Assembly (NCBI RefSeq): GCF_004342025.1
Contig: NZ_SLWN01000004.1
Coordinates: 124,001 to 188,000 of the forward strand
Length of the DNA stretch: 64,000 bases
Direction of reading: 5' to 3'
From: Kribbella steppae
Lineage (GTDB): Bacteria > Actinomycetota > Actinomycetes > Propionibacteriales > Kribbellaceae
Each line of letters starts with the position of its first letter. Within the stretch, counting starts at the first letter, position 1. This document shows positions 1 through 8,751 of this stretch, one piece after another. The notes below the pieces were generated by a model. That model searched no databases and was not told where the DNA came from. It saw nothing but the letters and a program-made list of their open reading frames with translations. The position numbers were made by a program, and so were the translations under genes.

Positions 1-36
1 CGACAGCGACGCCTCGCCCGGAGGACGCGCCGACGT

Positions 37-549
37 GTGCTGTGCGAGACCTGTGAGCATCGCGAAACCGAGGCACGGAACGCGGGTCTGCGGCGCGAGC
101 ACGAAGTCCGCAAGGAGGCCGGACAGCGCGCGGTCAGCAACTGGCTGGACTCCGCGCCGCTCTACAATCCCGGCTACCTGACCCAGGCGACCGAGCGCTA
201 CCAGCAGGAGCTGCAGCGCCTCGGGCGTTCGTACGGCGGCCAGACGCCGTCGACTGTCACCGTGCCGATGAGCGAGGCGATCGAGCACTTCACCTACCTG
301 ATCGACAGTCGCGGCAGCGGCTTCTGCCCGACGGCCCTGTCTCCGGGTTCAATCGACAAGTCGGACCTGTGGGAGATCGCCACGCACGGGGTGCCGCCCT
401 CCCACCACGAGATCCTGCGCCTGACCCGGTACAGGGGGTCGTTAGGCGGCGTGGGCCACCGCGACAAGTACGCCGGCAGCGTCTTCCGAAGCACCGACGG
501 GATCTGCGTGCTCTGGCGTTGGTACGCCAACGAATCCTTCTACGACTGA
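37..549 (+). CDS. hypothetical protein, possibly 5'-incomplete
   Basis: Encodes about 170 residues and I do not recognise the family. The frame stays open to the left edge of the window, so the GTG start is only the first candidate inside it and the true start may lie outside. The N-terminal part is charged and contains a CxxC (CETC). The C-terminal half is rich in aromatic residues and glycine and ends LWRWYANESFYD. No signal peptide or membrane segment is visible. Its last 10 bases overlap the stop of the convergent hydratase gene. Codon use is GC3-rich like its neighbours, which supports a real gene. No function is inferred. Confidence 0.6.
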   Translation: MLCETCEHRETEARNAGLRREHEVRKEAGQRAVSNWLDSAPLYNPGYLTQATERYQQELQRLGRSYGGQTPSTVTVPMSEAIEHFTYLIDSRGSGFCPTALSPGSIDKSDLWEIATHGVPPSHHEILRLTRYRGSLGGVGHRDKYAGSVFRSTDGICVLWRWYANESFYD

Positions 550-1340
550 CCCCCGGCGCGGGTAGCTCGGAAGGTCGCCGAGACCGGGCCGAGTGTGCTG
601 AAGACCGCCTCGACCTTCTCGCCGGCGGTGACGAAGGGCGCGGAGGTCATCGCGCCCGGGAGGATCAGGTGGCCGGGCTCCAGGGCGGCGTCGAAAGTAG
701 CCAAGGTGTTGGCCAGCCAGGCGACGGCCTCGGCCGGATGCCCGAGCACTACCTCACCTGCACCGCTGTCGATGGCCTGACCGTCGATGAACAGGTCGAC
801 GGTCACCTTGGCGAGGTCCGGCACTTGGTCGATCGGCGTCCACGCACCGTGGACCATGCCGGCCGCGCTCGCGTTGTCCGCGACCGTGTCCACGAGCGTG
901 ATCTTCCAGTCGCGGATCCGGCTGTCGACGATCTCCAGCGCCGGAGCGACGGCCTCTGTCGCGGCCAGCACGTCCTGCACGGTGACTCCGGGACCACGCA
1001 ACGGCCGGGCCAGCCGGAAGCAGATCTCGGGCTCGATCCGCGGCTGGCAGTAGTGACCCGCGGGTACGGCGGCGCCGTCGCGATGGACCATGTCGTCGAG
1101 CAGATGGCCGAAGTCGGGTTGGTCGACGCCGAGCAACTGCTGGCTCGCGACCGAGGTGAGCCCGACCTTGTGGCCGACTACGGTCGCACCGGCGGCCAAG
1201 CGTCGTACGACGTTGTCCTGCTGGATGGCGTAGGCGTCGGCCAGGTCGAGCGTCGGCCAGGTCTGGGACAGCGGGTCGATCGGGGCAACGTCCTGCTCTG
1301 CTTGCCACAAAAGGTCTGCCACGTGGCGTCGGTCGATCAT
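540..1340 (-). CDS. 2-keto-4-pentenoate hydratase / 2-oxo-hepta-3-ene-1,7-dioate hydratase family protein
   Basis: A 266-residue protein of the fumarylacetoacetase-like hydratase/decarboxylase family, which hydrates 2-keto-4-pentenoate-type products of aromatic meta-cleavage. Visible family features are the GHKVGLTS segment, the PRIEPEICF metal-site region with two acidic residues, and the ALEIVDSRI...DNASAAG core. Length is normal (about 260). I chose the ATG at 1340 (MIDRRHVADLL) because GGAGG lies 7 bases upstream; the longer frame adds a low-complexity extension. The start overlaps the stop of a short upstream coding remnant by ATGA. No other meta-cleavage genes are adjacent, so the physiological substrate is unknown. 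Confidence 0.85.
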   Translation of the reverse strand: MIDRRHVADLLWQAEQDVAPIDPLSQTWPTLDLADAYAIQQDNVVRRLAAGATVVGHKVGLTSVASQQLLGVDQPDFGHLLDDMVHRDGAAVPAGHYCQPRIEPEICFRLARPLRGPGVTVQDVLAATEAVAPALEIVDSRIRDWKITLVDTVADNASAAGMVHGAWTPIDQVPDLAKVTVDLFIDGQAIDSGAGEVVLGHPAEAVAWLANTLATFDAALEPGHLILPGAMTSAPFVTAGEKVEAVFSTLGPVSATFRATRAGGQS

Positions 1341-1435
1341 CGCGTACCTCCGGTCATCCGTACGTCGGCATCGTAGATCTGCCGCGCATGCAGCTCGAAC
1401 AAGGTCACCAGGTCGATCGCGTCGCCGCACTGGGA
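1337..1435 (-). pseudogene. possible C-terminal remnant of a coupled upstream gene
   Basis: Thirty-two codons in one frame, ending LHARQIYDADVRMTGGTR, read into the hydratase with an ATGA overlap, the geometry of a translationally coupled upstream gene. The peptide has protein-like composition (amphipathic, DLVTLFELHARQIYDAD), but the frame is closed by a TGA immediately upstream. The sequence further up (to about 1510) shows protein-like stretches in other frames, such as NGDGKVEM. I read this as the degraded end of a former hydratase-operon partner. The parent family is not recognised. Confidence 0.3.
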
Positions 1436-1513
1436 TCATCTCAACCTTGCCGTCGCCGTTCTACAGCATGATCGTCACCGACCGGCGCCGGTACCTCGCC
1501 CCACGGTGGCTGC

Positions 1514-2482
1514 TCAAGGACGGTGGCGATTCGGCGCCGGCCGTCGTACGACGCGACGGCCGGTGTCGGACTGCCAGTAGAGGACGGAGCGGCCCGAGCG
1601 ACGGCGTTCGAGCAGGCCGGCATCCGTGAGCACACGGAGATGGTCCGACACCGTGGCCAGGGACAGACCGGTCGTCGCGACCAGGACAGTCGTGCTGACC
1701 GGATCAGCCGCCTCGACCAGGATCCGTGCGCGGTTGCGGCCGAGCAGCTGGACCAGCGGTTCGGCCGGGGCCTCGGTGCCGGCGAAGATCCCGGTGACGG
1801 GATAGGTCAGCGCGTACCGGTCCGGCTTGCGCCAGGAGACGTTTACCCCCTTCGTGTGGGCCGCGATGAACATCAGGTCCTGGCCGCGGATATCCGTCGT
1901 CGGATAGTCCCAGCGGTTCACCTGGATCCGCCCCTCGCCAAGCCAACGAACATCGGGACCGAGCCCTCGCAGTACGCCGGACCACCCCTGCTCGCTGAGC
2001 CGGGACGTCCGCGACACGACGTCGGCCTGGAGCAGCCGGAGCCTCCGAGGCCAGTCGGGTTCCACCGTGGCCGTCCACACCCAGGTGAGCAAGTCAGCCG
2101 CCTGCTCAGCCAGCCCGGTCGCCTCGAGCAGCACGTCGGGCAGCGGCGTCCGTACGACGCTCAGGTCCGCGCGGATGTGGTCGTCGTCCAAAGCGGTCAG
2201 CAGCTGGAGTTCGTCGGACAACTCCTGGTTCGGCTCGAGCGGTGGGACGGTGAGGAAGTCGGCGACCCAGCTGCGGCCGAAGGCATTGTCGACAATCGAC
2301 GCCCAGATCGGGTTCTTGCTCAGCTGGTCCTGGAAGGCGGCGACATGGGTGTCCTTCCAGGCGCGGTACCACGGCTCGGTCGGCGCCCGCAGGAGCTTCA
2401 GCGCGGCCACCGTCTCGGTCAGCTGCGACGTACCGAACCGGGCGTTCGCCAGGGTGTCGGCGTCGACGAGGAATTCGGACAA
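1514..2482 (-). CDS. ArsR/SmtB-type transcriptional regulator with N-terminal DUF5937-like domain
   Basis: About 322 residues. The last 70 form a winged-helix ArsR-like module (VSTTVLVATTGLSLATVSDHLRVLTDAGLLERRRSGRSVLYW). The long N-terminal part resembles the DUF5937 sensor region common in actinobacterial ArsR proteins. No metal-binding cysteine pair is seen, so metal sensing is not implied. The TTG start at 2482 is chosen because GTGGAGGC sits just upstream; an ATG at 2548 is possible but would overlap the divergent MFS start. It is divergent from the MFS exporter with about 58 bases between, so it probably represses itself and the exporter. Confidence 0.8.
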   Translation of the reverse strand: MSEFLVDADTLANARFGTSQLTETVAALKLLRAPTEPWYRAWKDTHVAAFQDQLSKNPIWASIVDNAFGRSWVADFLTVPPLEPNQELSDELQLLTALDDDHIRADLSVVRTPLPDVLLEATGLAEQAADLLTWVWTATVEPDWPRRLRLLQADVVSRTSRLSEQGWSGVLRGLGPDVRWLGEGRIQVNRWDYPTTDIRGQDLMFIAAHTKGVNVSWRKPDRYALTYPVTGIFAGTEAPAEPLVQLLGRNRARILVEAADPVSTTVLVATTGLSLATVSDHLRVLTDAGLLERRRSGRSVLYWQSDTGRRVVRRPAPNRHRP

Positions 2483-2540
2483 CGTTTCGCCTCCACCCGA
2501 AACTGTAGGCGGCCGCCGGGCCGGCGTCGATCCTCCTGGC

Positions 2541-3779
2541 ATGAGCACTTACCGGCAGATCTTCGCGAATCGGGAGTTCCGCAGCCTGTGGATCGGCAGC
2601 GCGCTGGGCAACGCGTCGGCGACCATGACGAGCCTGACGCTCGCGCTGATGGTCGACGCCGCGACCGGGTCGGCGCTGCTGGCGGCGCTGGTGATGTTCG
2701 GGCCGTCGCTGGCTCAGGTCCTGGGTGCTTCGACGCTGATGTCGGCGGCGGACACCGCGCGACCGCGCCGGGTCCTGACGATGCTCGCCTGCCTCTCGAC
2801 CGTGGCGGTCGGTGTTCAGGCCGCCCTGGATCTCAGCGCGGGGACCCGGCTGCTGCTCGCGCTGCTGGTGGCTTACGGGCTGTCGATCGGGTCCGGCGTG
2901 CGCTGGGGGCTGCTGAACGAGGTGGTCCACCAGGACCAGTTCGTCCTCGGCCGCTCGGCGATGAATCTGTCGGTCGGCGCGATGCAGATCGCCGGGTTCG
3001 GGACGGCAGGATTGTTGCTGCAGGCCCTCAGTCCGTCCGATGTCCTCTGGTTGGCGACGGGCTGCTCGGCGTTGGCCATCCCGATCATCCGGTTCGGATT
3101 GCGGGACCGGTCTCCGCGCCGCGTCGCCCGCACGAGCTTCGCCGAGACCTGGCGCGGCAACCGCCGCCTGCTCGGCCAGGCCAACACCCGTCCGTTGCTG
3201 CTGGCACTGACTCTCCCGAACGGCTTGATCGTCGGTTGCGAGGCACTCTTCGTCCCGTTCGCCGGTCCGGGCGCCGGGTGGCTGCTGGCCGCAGGTGCCG
3301 CCGGGATGATGACCGGCGATCTGGTCGTCGGCCGCTTCCTCAGTCGCTCGGGTCGGCGCATCGCCGGGCGTTGGTTGCGGATCCTGCTGGCCGTGCCATT
3401 CCTCGGCTTCGCGTTCGACCTGCACATCGCCGTACTGTCGGTGCTGGTTGCGCTCGGCAGCAGTGGCTACGCGGCATCCCTGTCCCAGCAGGAGGTTCTG
3501 GTGGACCTGACTCCATCGGATCTCCGTGGTCAGGTCCTCGGTCTCGAGTCGGCGCTGCGGATGACGACGTTCGGCATTGTCGCGATCCTGGCCGGCACCC
3601 TCGCCGACCTGACCTCCCCCGCGCCGGCGATCACTGTCTTCGCCGCCGCCTCGCTGCTCGTCTCCCTCGCCCTCACCCGGCCGCTGTCCCGGGTGATGAG
3701 CCCCGGCGCCCGGATAGGCTCGCCGCATGGACGTAGTGCGCCTGCGGAGGGTCTCGAAGAGGTACGGCCGTCGGCGTGA
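2541..3779 (+). CDS. MFS transporter (macrolide/drug efflux type)
   Basis: A 412-residue polytopic membrane protein opening MSTYRQIFANREFRSLWIGSALGN, a hallmark of the MFS_3 (macrolide/enterobactin exporter-like) group, with about 11-12 hydrophobic segments separated by short arginine-rich loops (RPRRVL, RSGRRIAGRW). The ATG at 2541 lacks a Shine-Dalgarno sequence, so it may be leaderless or have a very short leader. It is divergent from the ArsR-type regulator, the usual arrangement for a ligand-induced exporter. Its 3' end overlaps the following ABC ATPase start by 53 bases in another frame, so co-transcription is likely. The substrate cannot be read from sequence. Confidence 0.85.
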   Translation: MSTYRQIFANREFRSLWIGSALGNASATMTSLTLALMVDAATGSALLAALVMFGPSLAQVLGASTLMSAADTARPRRVLTMLACLSTVAVGVQAALDLSAGTRLLLALLVAYGLSIGSGVRWGLLNEVVHQDQFVLGRSAMNLSVGAMQIAGFGTAGLLLQALSPSDVLWLATGCSALAIPIIRFGLRDRSPRRVARTSFAETWRGNRRLLGQANTRPLLLALTLPNGLIVGCEALFVPFAGPGAGWLLAAGAAGMMTGDLVVGRFLSRSGRRIAGRWLRILLAVPFLGFAFDLHIAVLSVLVALGSSGYAASLSQQEVLVDLTPSDLRGQVLGLESALRMTTFGIVAILAGTLADLTSPAPAITVFAAASLLVSLALTRPLSRVMSPGARIGSPHGRSAPAEGLEEVRPSA

Positions 3780-4545
3780 GGTCTTGGCGGACATCGACCT
3801 GCAGGTAGCCGCCGGTGAGCTGCTCGCCTTGGTCGGAGCGAATGGCTCAGGCAAGTCGACCGTACTGAAGCTCATGGTCGGGCTGTCGCGACCATCCTCG
3901 GGGACGGTCCGACGGAATGCCCGCGTGGTGAGCTACGTGCCAGATGTCTTCACGTCGCACGATCGGTTGTCGGCGTCGGCGTACCTCCGACACATGGGAC
4001 GGATCCGTGGTCTGAGCGCCCGCGCAGCCCGGGAGCGGTCCGACGAACTGCTGGACAGACTCGCCCTGGCGGGCGGTGCGGACACGCCGATGCGGAAGTT
4101 GTCGAAGGGCAACGCGCAGAAGGTCGCGCTGGCCCAGGCCTTGCTCGAACCACCGCAGTTGCTGGTGCTCGACGAACCGTGGTCCGGCCTGGACGCGACC
4201 GCTCATGGCACCTTGAGCGAACTCCTCACCGAGACCGCGGCATCGGGCGCAGCAGTCGCCTTCACCGAGCACTCCGACCACGTCGTCCGCTCAACGGCGA
4301 CCCGCGTCTGCAAGCTCCGTGACGGCAGACTCCAGGTTGAAAGCACCCCGACGGGCCTGACCGAGATCACGCTGACCGCAGGCCACGAGCTCGACTGGAC
4401 GACACAGCCAGACGTTCTAGAGGTACGACGCCACGCGGACGGCGTCACGTTGATGCTGCCGACCGGCCGCCACGACGCCGCACTGCTCACCGCCCTCAAC
4501 CACGGCTGGTCAGTCACCACCGTCCGCCAGGTGAGGCCGGAGTGA
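3727..4545 (+). CDS. ABC transporter ATP-binding protein
   Basis: A 272-residue ABC ATPase: Walker A GANGSGKST at residues 37-45, a modified signature LSKGN (in place of LSGGQ) in KLSKGNAQKVALAQALLE, Walker B LLVLDEPWSGLD, and the H-loop histidine in TEHSDH. The LSKGN variant is typical of exporter-type or CcmA-like ATPases. The roughly 70-residue C-terminal extension beyond the ATPase domain has no clear match. The following membrane protein starts at a GTGA overlap with its stop, so the two probably form one transporter. It lies directly behind the MFS gene. The substrate is unknown. Confidence 0.88.
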   Translation: MDVVRLRRVSKRYGRRREVLADIDLQVAAGELLALVGANGSGKSTVLKLMVGLSRPSSGTVRRNARVVSYVPDVFTSHDRLSASAYLRHMGRIRGLSARAARERSDELLDRLALAGGADTPMRKLSKGNAQKVALAQALLEPPQLLVLDEPWSGLDATAHGTLSELLTETAASGAAVAFTEHSDHVVRSTATRVCKLRDGRLQVESTPTGLTEITLTAGHELDWTTQPDVLEVRRHADGVTLMLPTGRHDAALLTALNHGWSVTTVRQVRPE

Positions 4546-5189
4546 CCGCCCTCTACCGCTACCTGCTCACCAGCGTGCTGCTCTCCCAGCGCTACCTACC
4601 ACCGACGCTGATCTTCCTCGCCGCGATGGCAGTCGGCACCACCTCCGACAACGGCCCACTCGAGTCGTCGTACGCGTTCTGTGTCCTCGCCATGCTGGTG
4701 TGCACGACCTGGCTCACCGTCAGCATCGTCAACCACGAGGACCAGACCCAACGCAAGATCACCCTGGTCATGATCGGCGACTCGCTCCGCGTCCTCGCCA
4801 TCACAGTCGCCGTGGTCCTGACCTGGTGCGTTCCACTCGTGGCGATCGGCCTCGTCTACCCGATCGTCACCGGCAAGCACGTCGTGACCGCCGGCGCCCT
4901 CACCGTCGGCGCCGCAGCCCAACTGTCCGCCGCCATGATCGGCATCTCGATCGGCCTACTCTGCTCCCGCCTGGTCATCCCCCGCATCGGCATCGCCATG
5001 CTCACCGCAGCCGCCGCCATCCTCGCCGTACTCCTGATCCGGTGGATCTCCCCGATCAGACCACTCATGACCCTGCTGTCCAACGACCGCACGTCCGCCG
5101 GGCCGCTGAGTCTCCTGACCGCGGCGAGTGCGGCGATCCTGATCGCCGCACTCTTCACGACGCGTGCACTCGCGGACAGGAAGGAATGA
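4542..5189 (+). CDS. ABC transporter membrane subunit (putative)
   Basis: A 215-residue protein with about six hydrophobic segments (for example LIFLAAMAVG, VLAITVAVVLTWCVPLVAIGL, ILAVLLIRWI, AAILIAALFTT), consistent with the permease half of a two-component ABC exporter. The GTG start overlaps the ATPase stop by GTGA, indicating translational coupling. No sequence family beyond 'ABC-associated membrane protein' is recognised. Its stop codon abuts the stop of the convergent sugar permease (the six bases TGATCA serve both). Confidence 0.75.
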   Translation: MTALYRYLLTSVLLSQRYLPPTLIFLAAMAVGTTSDNGPLESSYAFCVLAMLVCTTWLTVSIVNHEDQTQRKITLVMIGDSLRVLAITVAVVLTWCVPLVAIGLVYPIVTGKHVVTAGALTVGAAAQLSAAMIGISIGLLCSRLVIPRIGIAMLTAAAAILAVLLIRWISPIRPLMTLLSNDRTSAGPLSLLTAASAAILIAALFTTRALADRKE

Positions 5190-6080
5190 TCAGCGGCTGA
5201 AGCCGGCGGTCAGGCCGCTGAGCAAATGGCGGCGGCCGATGGCGTAGAGGATGACGATCGGAAGGGTGGTGAGCATGACGGAGGCCAGCACGGCGGGGAT
5301 GTTGACGCTGTACTGGCCCTGGAAGGTCCAGAGGGCCAGTGGGAGGGTTCGTTGGTCGGGGCTCTGGGTGAGGATCAACGGGAGCAGGAAGCCGTTCCAG
5401 ACGCCCAGGCCGTTGTAGATGGCGACCGTGACGAGGGCGGGCCGGGTCAGCGGCAGCGCGAGACCGCGCAGCATGTCCCACTCGCTCGCACCGTCGACCC
5501 GCATCGACTCGAACAATTCCCTCGGCACGTCGCGGATGAAGTTCGCCAGCACCAGTACCGACAGCGGGATGGCGAACGCGATCGACGGCAGGATGATCGC
5601 CAGCAGGCTGTCGTACAGCTGCATCCGGATGATCAGCAGGTAGACCGGGATGATGGTGGCCTGCAGCGGGATCGCCAGTCCCATCAGGAACATCCCGTTG
5701 ATCCCGGCAAGGAACCTGCCGCCGGCGCCGCGGACGATCGCGTACGCGGCCATGAACGAGATCGCGACCGCCGGGATGATGGTGCCGGCCGTGACGATCA
5801 CGCTGTTCACGAAGTACCGCGGGAAGTCGGACTCGATCACGAGCCGGTAGTTGGCCAGGGTCGGCTCGGTCGGCAGCGCGAACGGGTTCTGGCTGAAGTA
5901 CGCCGTCTGGTCCTTGAAGCTGGTGACCACGATCCAGTACAGCGGGACCATCACGATCACGAGCCACAGCCACGCCGCCGAACCGCCGAGCCAGTTCAGC
6001 CGCAGCAGTTTGCGGAGGTTCAGCTGTCCACGAGACGTACGGCTGCTCGTCGTACCGGCGTCCCTGGTCGCCACTGCCAT
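5190..6080 (-). CDS. carbohydrate ABC transporter permease (MalG/CUT1 type)
   Basis: About 296 residues with six predicted membrane segments and the MalG-type EAA loop (ELFESMRVDGASEWDMLRGLALPLTRPALVTVAI), which docks to the shared ATPase. It is the inner-membrane subunit of a CUT1 sugar importer, last gene of the SBP-permease-permease operon. I chose the ATG at 6080 with AGGAAGG upstream; a GTG at 6089 overlapping the previous gene is the alternative. No ATPase gene is nearby, as is usual for actinobacterial CUT1 operons that share an MsiK-like ATPase. Confidence 0.9.
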   Translation of the reverse strand: MAVATRDAGTTSSRTSRGQLNLRKLLRLNWLGGSAAWLWLVIVMVPLYWIVVTSFKDQTAYFSQNPFALPTEPTLANYRLVIESDFPRYFVNSVIVTAGTIIPAVAISFMAAYAIVRGAGGRFLAGINGMFLMGLAIPLQATIIPVYLLIIRMQLYDSLLAIILPSIAFAIPLSVLVLANFIRDVPRELFESMRVDGASEWDMLRGLALPLTRPALVTVAIYNGLGVWNGFLLPLILTQSPDQRTLPLALWTFQGQYSVNIPAVLASVMLTTLPIVILYAIGRRHLLSGLTAGFSR

Positions 6081-6081
6081 C

Positions 6082-7050
6082 TCACGCACCTTCCTGCTGG
6101 CTGGCCGTCGTACTGCCGCCGAGCCTTCGCAGCAGCAGCGCGAGCGCGAGGCCGATCAGGACCAGCAGTACGGCGATCACACTCGCCGGACCCATCAGGT
6201 TCGCCTGGAAACCGCGCTTGTACATGTCGAGGGCGAGCACCCGGGTCGCGTCACCCGGTCCGCCCGCGGTGAGGACGAAGATCAGGTCGAAGAAGGTCAG
6301 CGACCCGACCAGGATCAGCGTCGACGACGTGATGATCGTGTACTTCAGTTGCGGCACGGTGATGCTGAAGAACTGCCGGACCCGGCCGGCGCCGTCGATC
6401 GACGCGGCCTCGTACATCGAGATCGGGATCTGCCGCACCCCGCCTTGGTAGATCAGCGAGTGGAACGGGATGAACTGCCACGACACCACGAAGATGACCA
6501 CGGCGAGGGCGAGGTCCTCCTGGCCGAGCCAGTCCTGGGTCAGGAACCCGATCTTCAGCCCGGCGCCGAGCCCGAAGTTCGGGTCGAGCAGCGCCTTGTA
6601 GGTGATCGCGATCGCGGCCGAGCTGAGCAGCAGCGGGATGAAGAACAGGACGGCGAGGAAGCCGCGGTACCGCTGCCGGCCGGCCAGGAAGGTGCCGAGC
6701 AGCATGCTGATCGGTGTCTGCACCACCCAGGACAGGATCATGATCTCGAACGTGACGAAGACCGTGTGCGGCAGGCTGGGATCGCGCAGGACCGAGCGCC
6801 AGTTGTCGAAGCCGGCCGGGTTGATGGGGCCCAGGCCGTCCCACTGGGTGAAGCTGAGGAACAGCACACCGAACAGCGGGACGACGCCGAAGACGATGAA
6901 CATCACCAGCGCGGGGATCGCCATCCAGGCGACCGGACCGGCCCGGCCGGCAGCCTGCGTCATGCGCGGGCGCCGGCCCCCCGGGCGGGGCAGATCGGCG
7001 GGCGTGTCGGCCCAGCCGGTATCGACCGGGCCGCTGGACAGATCCGTCAC
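6082..7050 (-). CDS. carbohydrate ABC transporter permease (MalF/CUT1 type)
   Basis: A 322-residue permease with a 40-residue cytoplasmic N-terminus, six hydrophobic segments and the EAA motif (YEAASIDGAGRVRQFFSITVPQLKYTI). It pairs with the downstream MalG-like permease and the upstream lipoprotein as a sugar importer. The GTG start lies one base after the stop of the solute-binding protein, so translation is probably coupled. The divergent GH3 beta-glucosidase suggests a beta-linked di- or oligosaccharide as substrate (inference). Confidence 0.9.
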   Translation of the reverse strand: MTDLSSGPVDTGWADTPADLPRPGGRRPRMTQAAGRAGPVAWMAIPALVMFIVFGVVPLFGVLFLSFTQWDGLGPINPAGFDNWRSVLRDPSLPHTVFVTFEIMILSWVVQTPISMLLGTFLAGRQRYRGFLAVLFFIPLLLSSAAIAITYKALLDPNFGLGAGLKIGFLTQDWLGQEDLALAVVIFVVSWQFIPFHSLIYQGGVRQIPISMYEAASIDGAGRVRQFFSITVPQLKYTIITSSTLILVGSLTFFDLIFVLTAGGPGDATRVLALDMYKRGFQANLMGPASVIAVLLVLIGLALALLLRRLGGSTTASQQEGA

Positions 7051-7051
7051 G

Positions 7052-8398
7052 TCACTTCCCGATCACAGCGTTCATGCTGTCCGCGAACTGCTGCGGTGAG
7101 ATCGAGAGCTGGAACAGCTTGGCGATGTTGTCGAGCAGGGTCTCGGCCTGGGTCGGGCTGAGCGCCTGGTCCCAGGACTGGGCGAAGTTCTTCGCGTTCG
7201 CCGAGGTGTCGTAGACGAAGTTCAGCCACTCGGAGTCGTTCTTGTCGGTGATGGAGGCGAGCTTGTCCTTGGAGCTCTTGGCCACGGCGATGTTGCCGGA
7301 CTTGACCCAGGCGTCGACCGAGGCGTCGTCCAGGGTGTTGTTGGCCAGGAACTTCTTCGCGGTCGCCTTCTCACCGTCGGTGGCCTTCGACGAGATGGAC
7401 AGGTACTGGCCCGGGTTGCCGACGGTGTCGCTCGGGTCGCCCTTGCCGCCGTCGACCGGCGGGAAGTTCATGTAGCCCAGGTGCCCGCCGGTGACGAAGT
7501 CGCCGCCGGAGGCCTTCATGTTGCCGTAGGTCCAGGCGCCGTGCAGCATCATCGCGGCCTTGCCGGTGAACAGCAGCGCCTGGTCGGCGTTGGAGTCGGC
7601 GGTGATCGAGGAGAAGCCCTTGATGAAACCGTTCGCCTTGATCAGCTTCTGCATCTCGTCGAGCGCCTTAAGCGCGGACGGGTCGGACCAGCTGTTCGGC
7701 TTGCCGTCGAAGATGTTCTGGAAGACCTCGGCGCCGCCGATCCGGTCGAACAGGAACTCCAGCCACATCATGTTGGTCCAGCGCGACTGGCCGCCGAGCG
7801 AGAACGGAGCGATCCCGGCGCCGTTGAACTTCGGCACCAGGTCCATGATGTCGCCCCAGGACTTCGGCGGCTCGGCGCCGATCTTCTCGAAGGACCGCTT
7901 GTCGTAGAACAGCACGATCGGCGTGGTGGTCTCGACCGGCATCGCGTAGATCTTGCCGCCGACGGTCGCGGCGCCGAAGGCGGACGGGAAGATCGAGTCC
8001 TTCAGGGTCGCGTTCTCACCGAACCACGAGGTCAGGTCCTCGACCTGGTTGGCATCGACGTAGCTCTTCAGGCCGCCGCCGCCCCAGCCCCAGATCAGGG
8101 TCGGGCCCTGGCCGGCGCCGATGGCGGTCTTGATCTTCTGCTTGTACGCGTCGTTCTGGAACTCGGTGTGCTTGATCTGGGTGCCCGAGTTCGCGTCGTT
8201 GAACCGCTTGACCTGCGCTTCCCGGATCGCCTGCTGAGGCTGGCCGGTCAGGAACCAGTAAGACGCGCCGCTGCCGGCCGCCGCACCACCCGTGGAGCCG
8301 CCGGAGCTCTGTGGACCTGAGGTACCACAAGCAGCAAGGCCGGCCGCGAGCGCGCCGCCGCCGACCAGGCCGAGGAAGGAACGCCGAGATGTCGTCAT
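7052..8398 (-). CDS. extracellular sugar-binding lipoprotein of ABC importer
   Basis: A 448-residue family 1 extracellular solute-binding protein. The N-terminus carries a twin-arginine-like SRRSFLGLVGGG followed by a lipobox ending LAAC, so it is probably exported and anchored by a lipid on the cysteine near residue 23. The mature region shows the usual sugar-SBP features (AYKQKIKTAIGAGQGPTLIWGWGGG, MPVETTTPIVLFYDK, GKAAMMLHGAWTYGN). I chose the ATG at 8398 because the signal peptide begins there; the frame is open 61 codons further upstream through the promoter region. First gene of the importer operon. Confidence 0.92.
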   Translation of the reverse strand: MTTSRRSFLGLVGGGALAAGLAACGTSGPQSSGGSTGGAAAGSGASYWFLTGQPQQAIREAQVKRFNDANSGTQIKHTEFQNDAYKQKIKTAIGAGQGPTLIWGWGGGGLKSYVDANQVEDLTSWFGENATLKDSIFPSAFGAATVGGKIYAMPVETTTPIVLFYDKRSFEKIGAEPPKSWGDIMDLVPKFNGAGIAPFSLGGQSRWTNMMWLEFLFDRIGGAEVFQNIFDGKPNSWSDPSALKALDEMQKLIKANGFIKGFSSITADSNADQALLFTGKAAMMLHGAWTYGNMKASGGDFVTGGHLGYMNFPPVDGGKGDPSDTVGNPGQYLSISSKATDGEKATAKKFLANNTLDDASVDAWVKSGNIAVAKSSKDKLASITDKNDSEWLNFVYDTSANAKNFAQSWDQALSPTQAETLLDNIAKLFQLSISPQQFADSMNAVIGK

Positions 8399-8751
8399 GG
8401 GATCCACAGTGATCTCCGTACTCCATGCCGCGGACCGCTCCACGGCGCGTGGGTTGCCAGGTGCGAAGGCCACCGGCAGGATGCATCGAGACGCCCCCCA
8501 CCGGCTGCTCCACAGGTCGTGGAAGCACCTGCCGATTAAGACTATGTTTCGTAACGTAGATTTCGAAGGTTTCGCTGTCAAGACTTGAACTACCTGGTTT
8601 TTAGGGTCACAGTGAGGTCACGGATTCCCTGCTGTCACAGGCGATCCACAGGTTTCTGAGCATCGTGACGAGTGCGGCGACCACGATCCGAGTCTTCGAA
8701 ACAGTTTCGATACTTTGTCACGGCAAAGCGCACAGGTTAAGGGAGAATTTC
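8399..8751. promoter_or_regulatory. divergent control region between sugar importer and beta-glucosidase
   Basis: About 350 bases without a convincing gene, locally AT-richer than its surroundings. It separates the minus-strand importer operon from the plus-strand GH3/LacI pair. It contains a perfect 15-base palindrome at 8696-8710 and a second, weaker CGAA-N3-TTCG element at 8566-8576 on the importer side, with GTTTCGTAACG just before it. Two LacI-type sites, one per promoter, would explain coordinated induction of uptake and hydrolysis. Confidence 0.6.
8696..8710. promoter_or_regulatory. LacI-type operator palindrome before GH3 gene
   Basis: TCGAAACAGTTTCGA is a perfect palindrome around one central base. 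It sits about 42 bases before the TTG start of the beta-glucosidase and overlaps a GATACT that could be the -10 element. CGAAA/TTTCG arms are common in actinobacterial LacI-family operators of glycoside-use genes. The LacI gene encoded two genes downstream is the obvious candidate ligand. Confidence 0.65.

Noticed and set aside
1523..3736. 737-codon plus-strand frame opposite ArsR and within MFS
   Set aside because: It is a shadow frame of two well-supported genes with recognisable domains.
5187..5192. TGATCA shared by two convergent stop codons, also seen at 44527-44532
   Set aside because: Two cases of abutting stops are noteworthy but the hexamer is expected whenever a TGA meets a convergent TGA; no further signal surrounds them.
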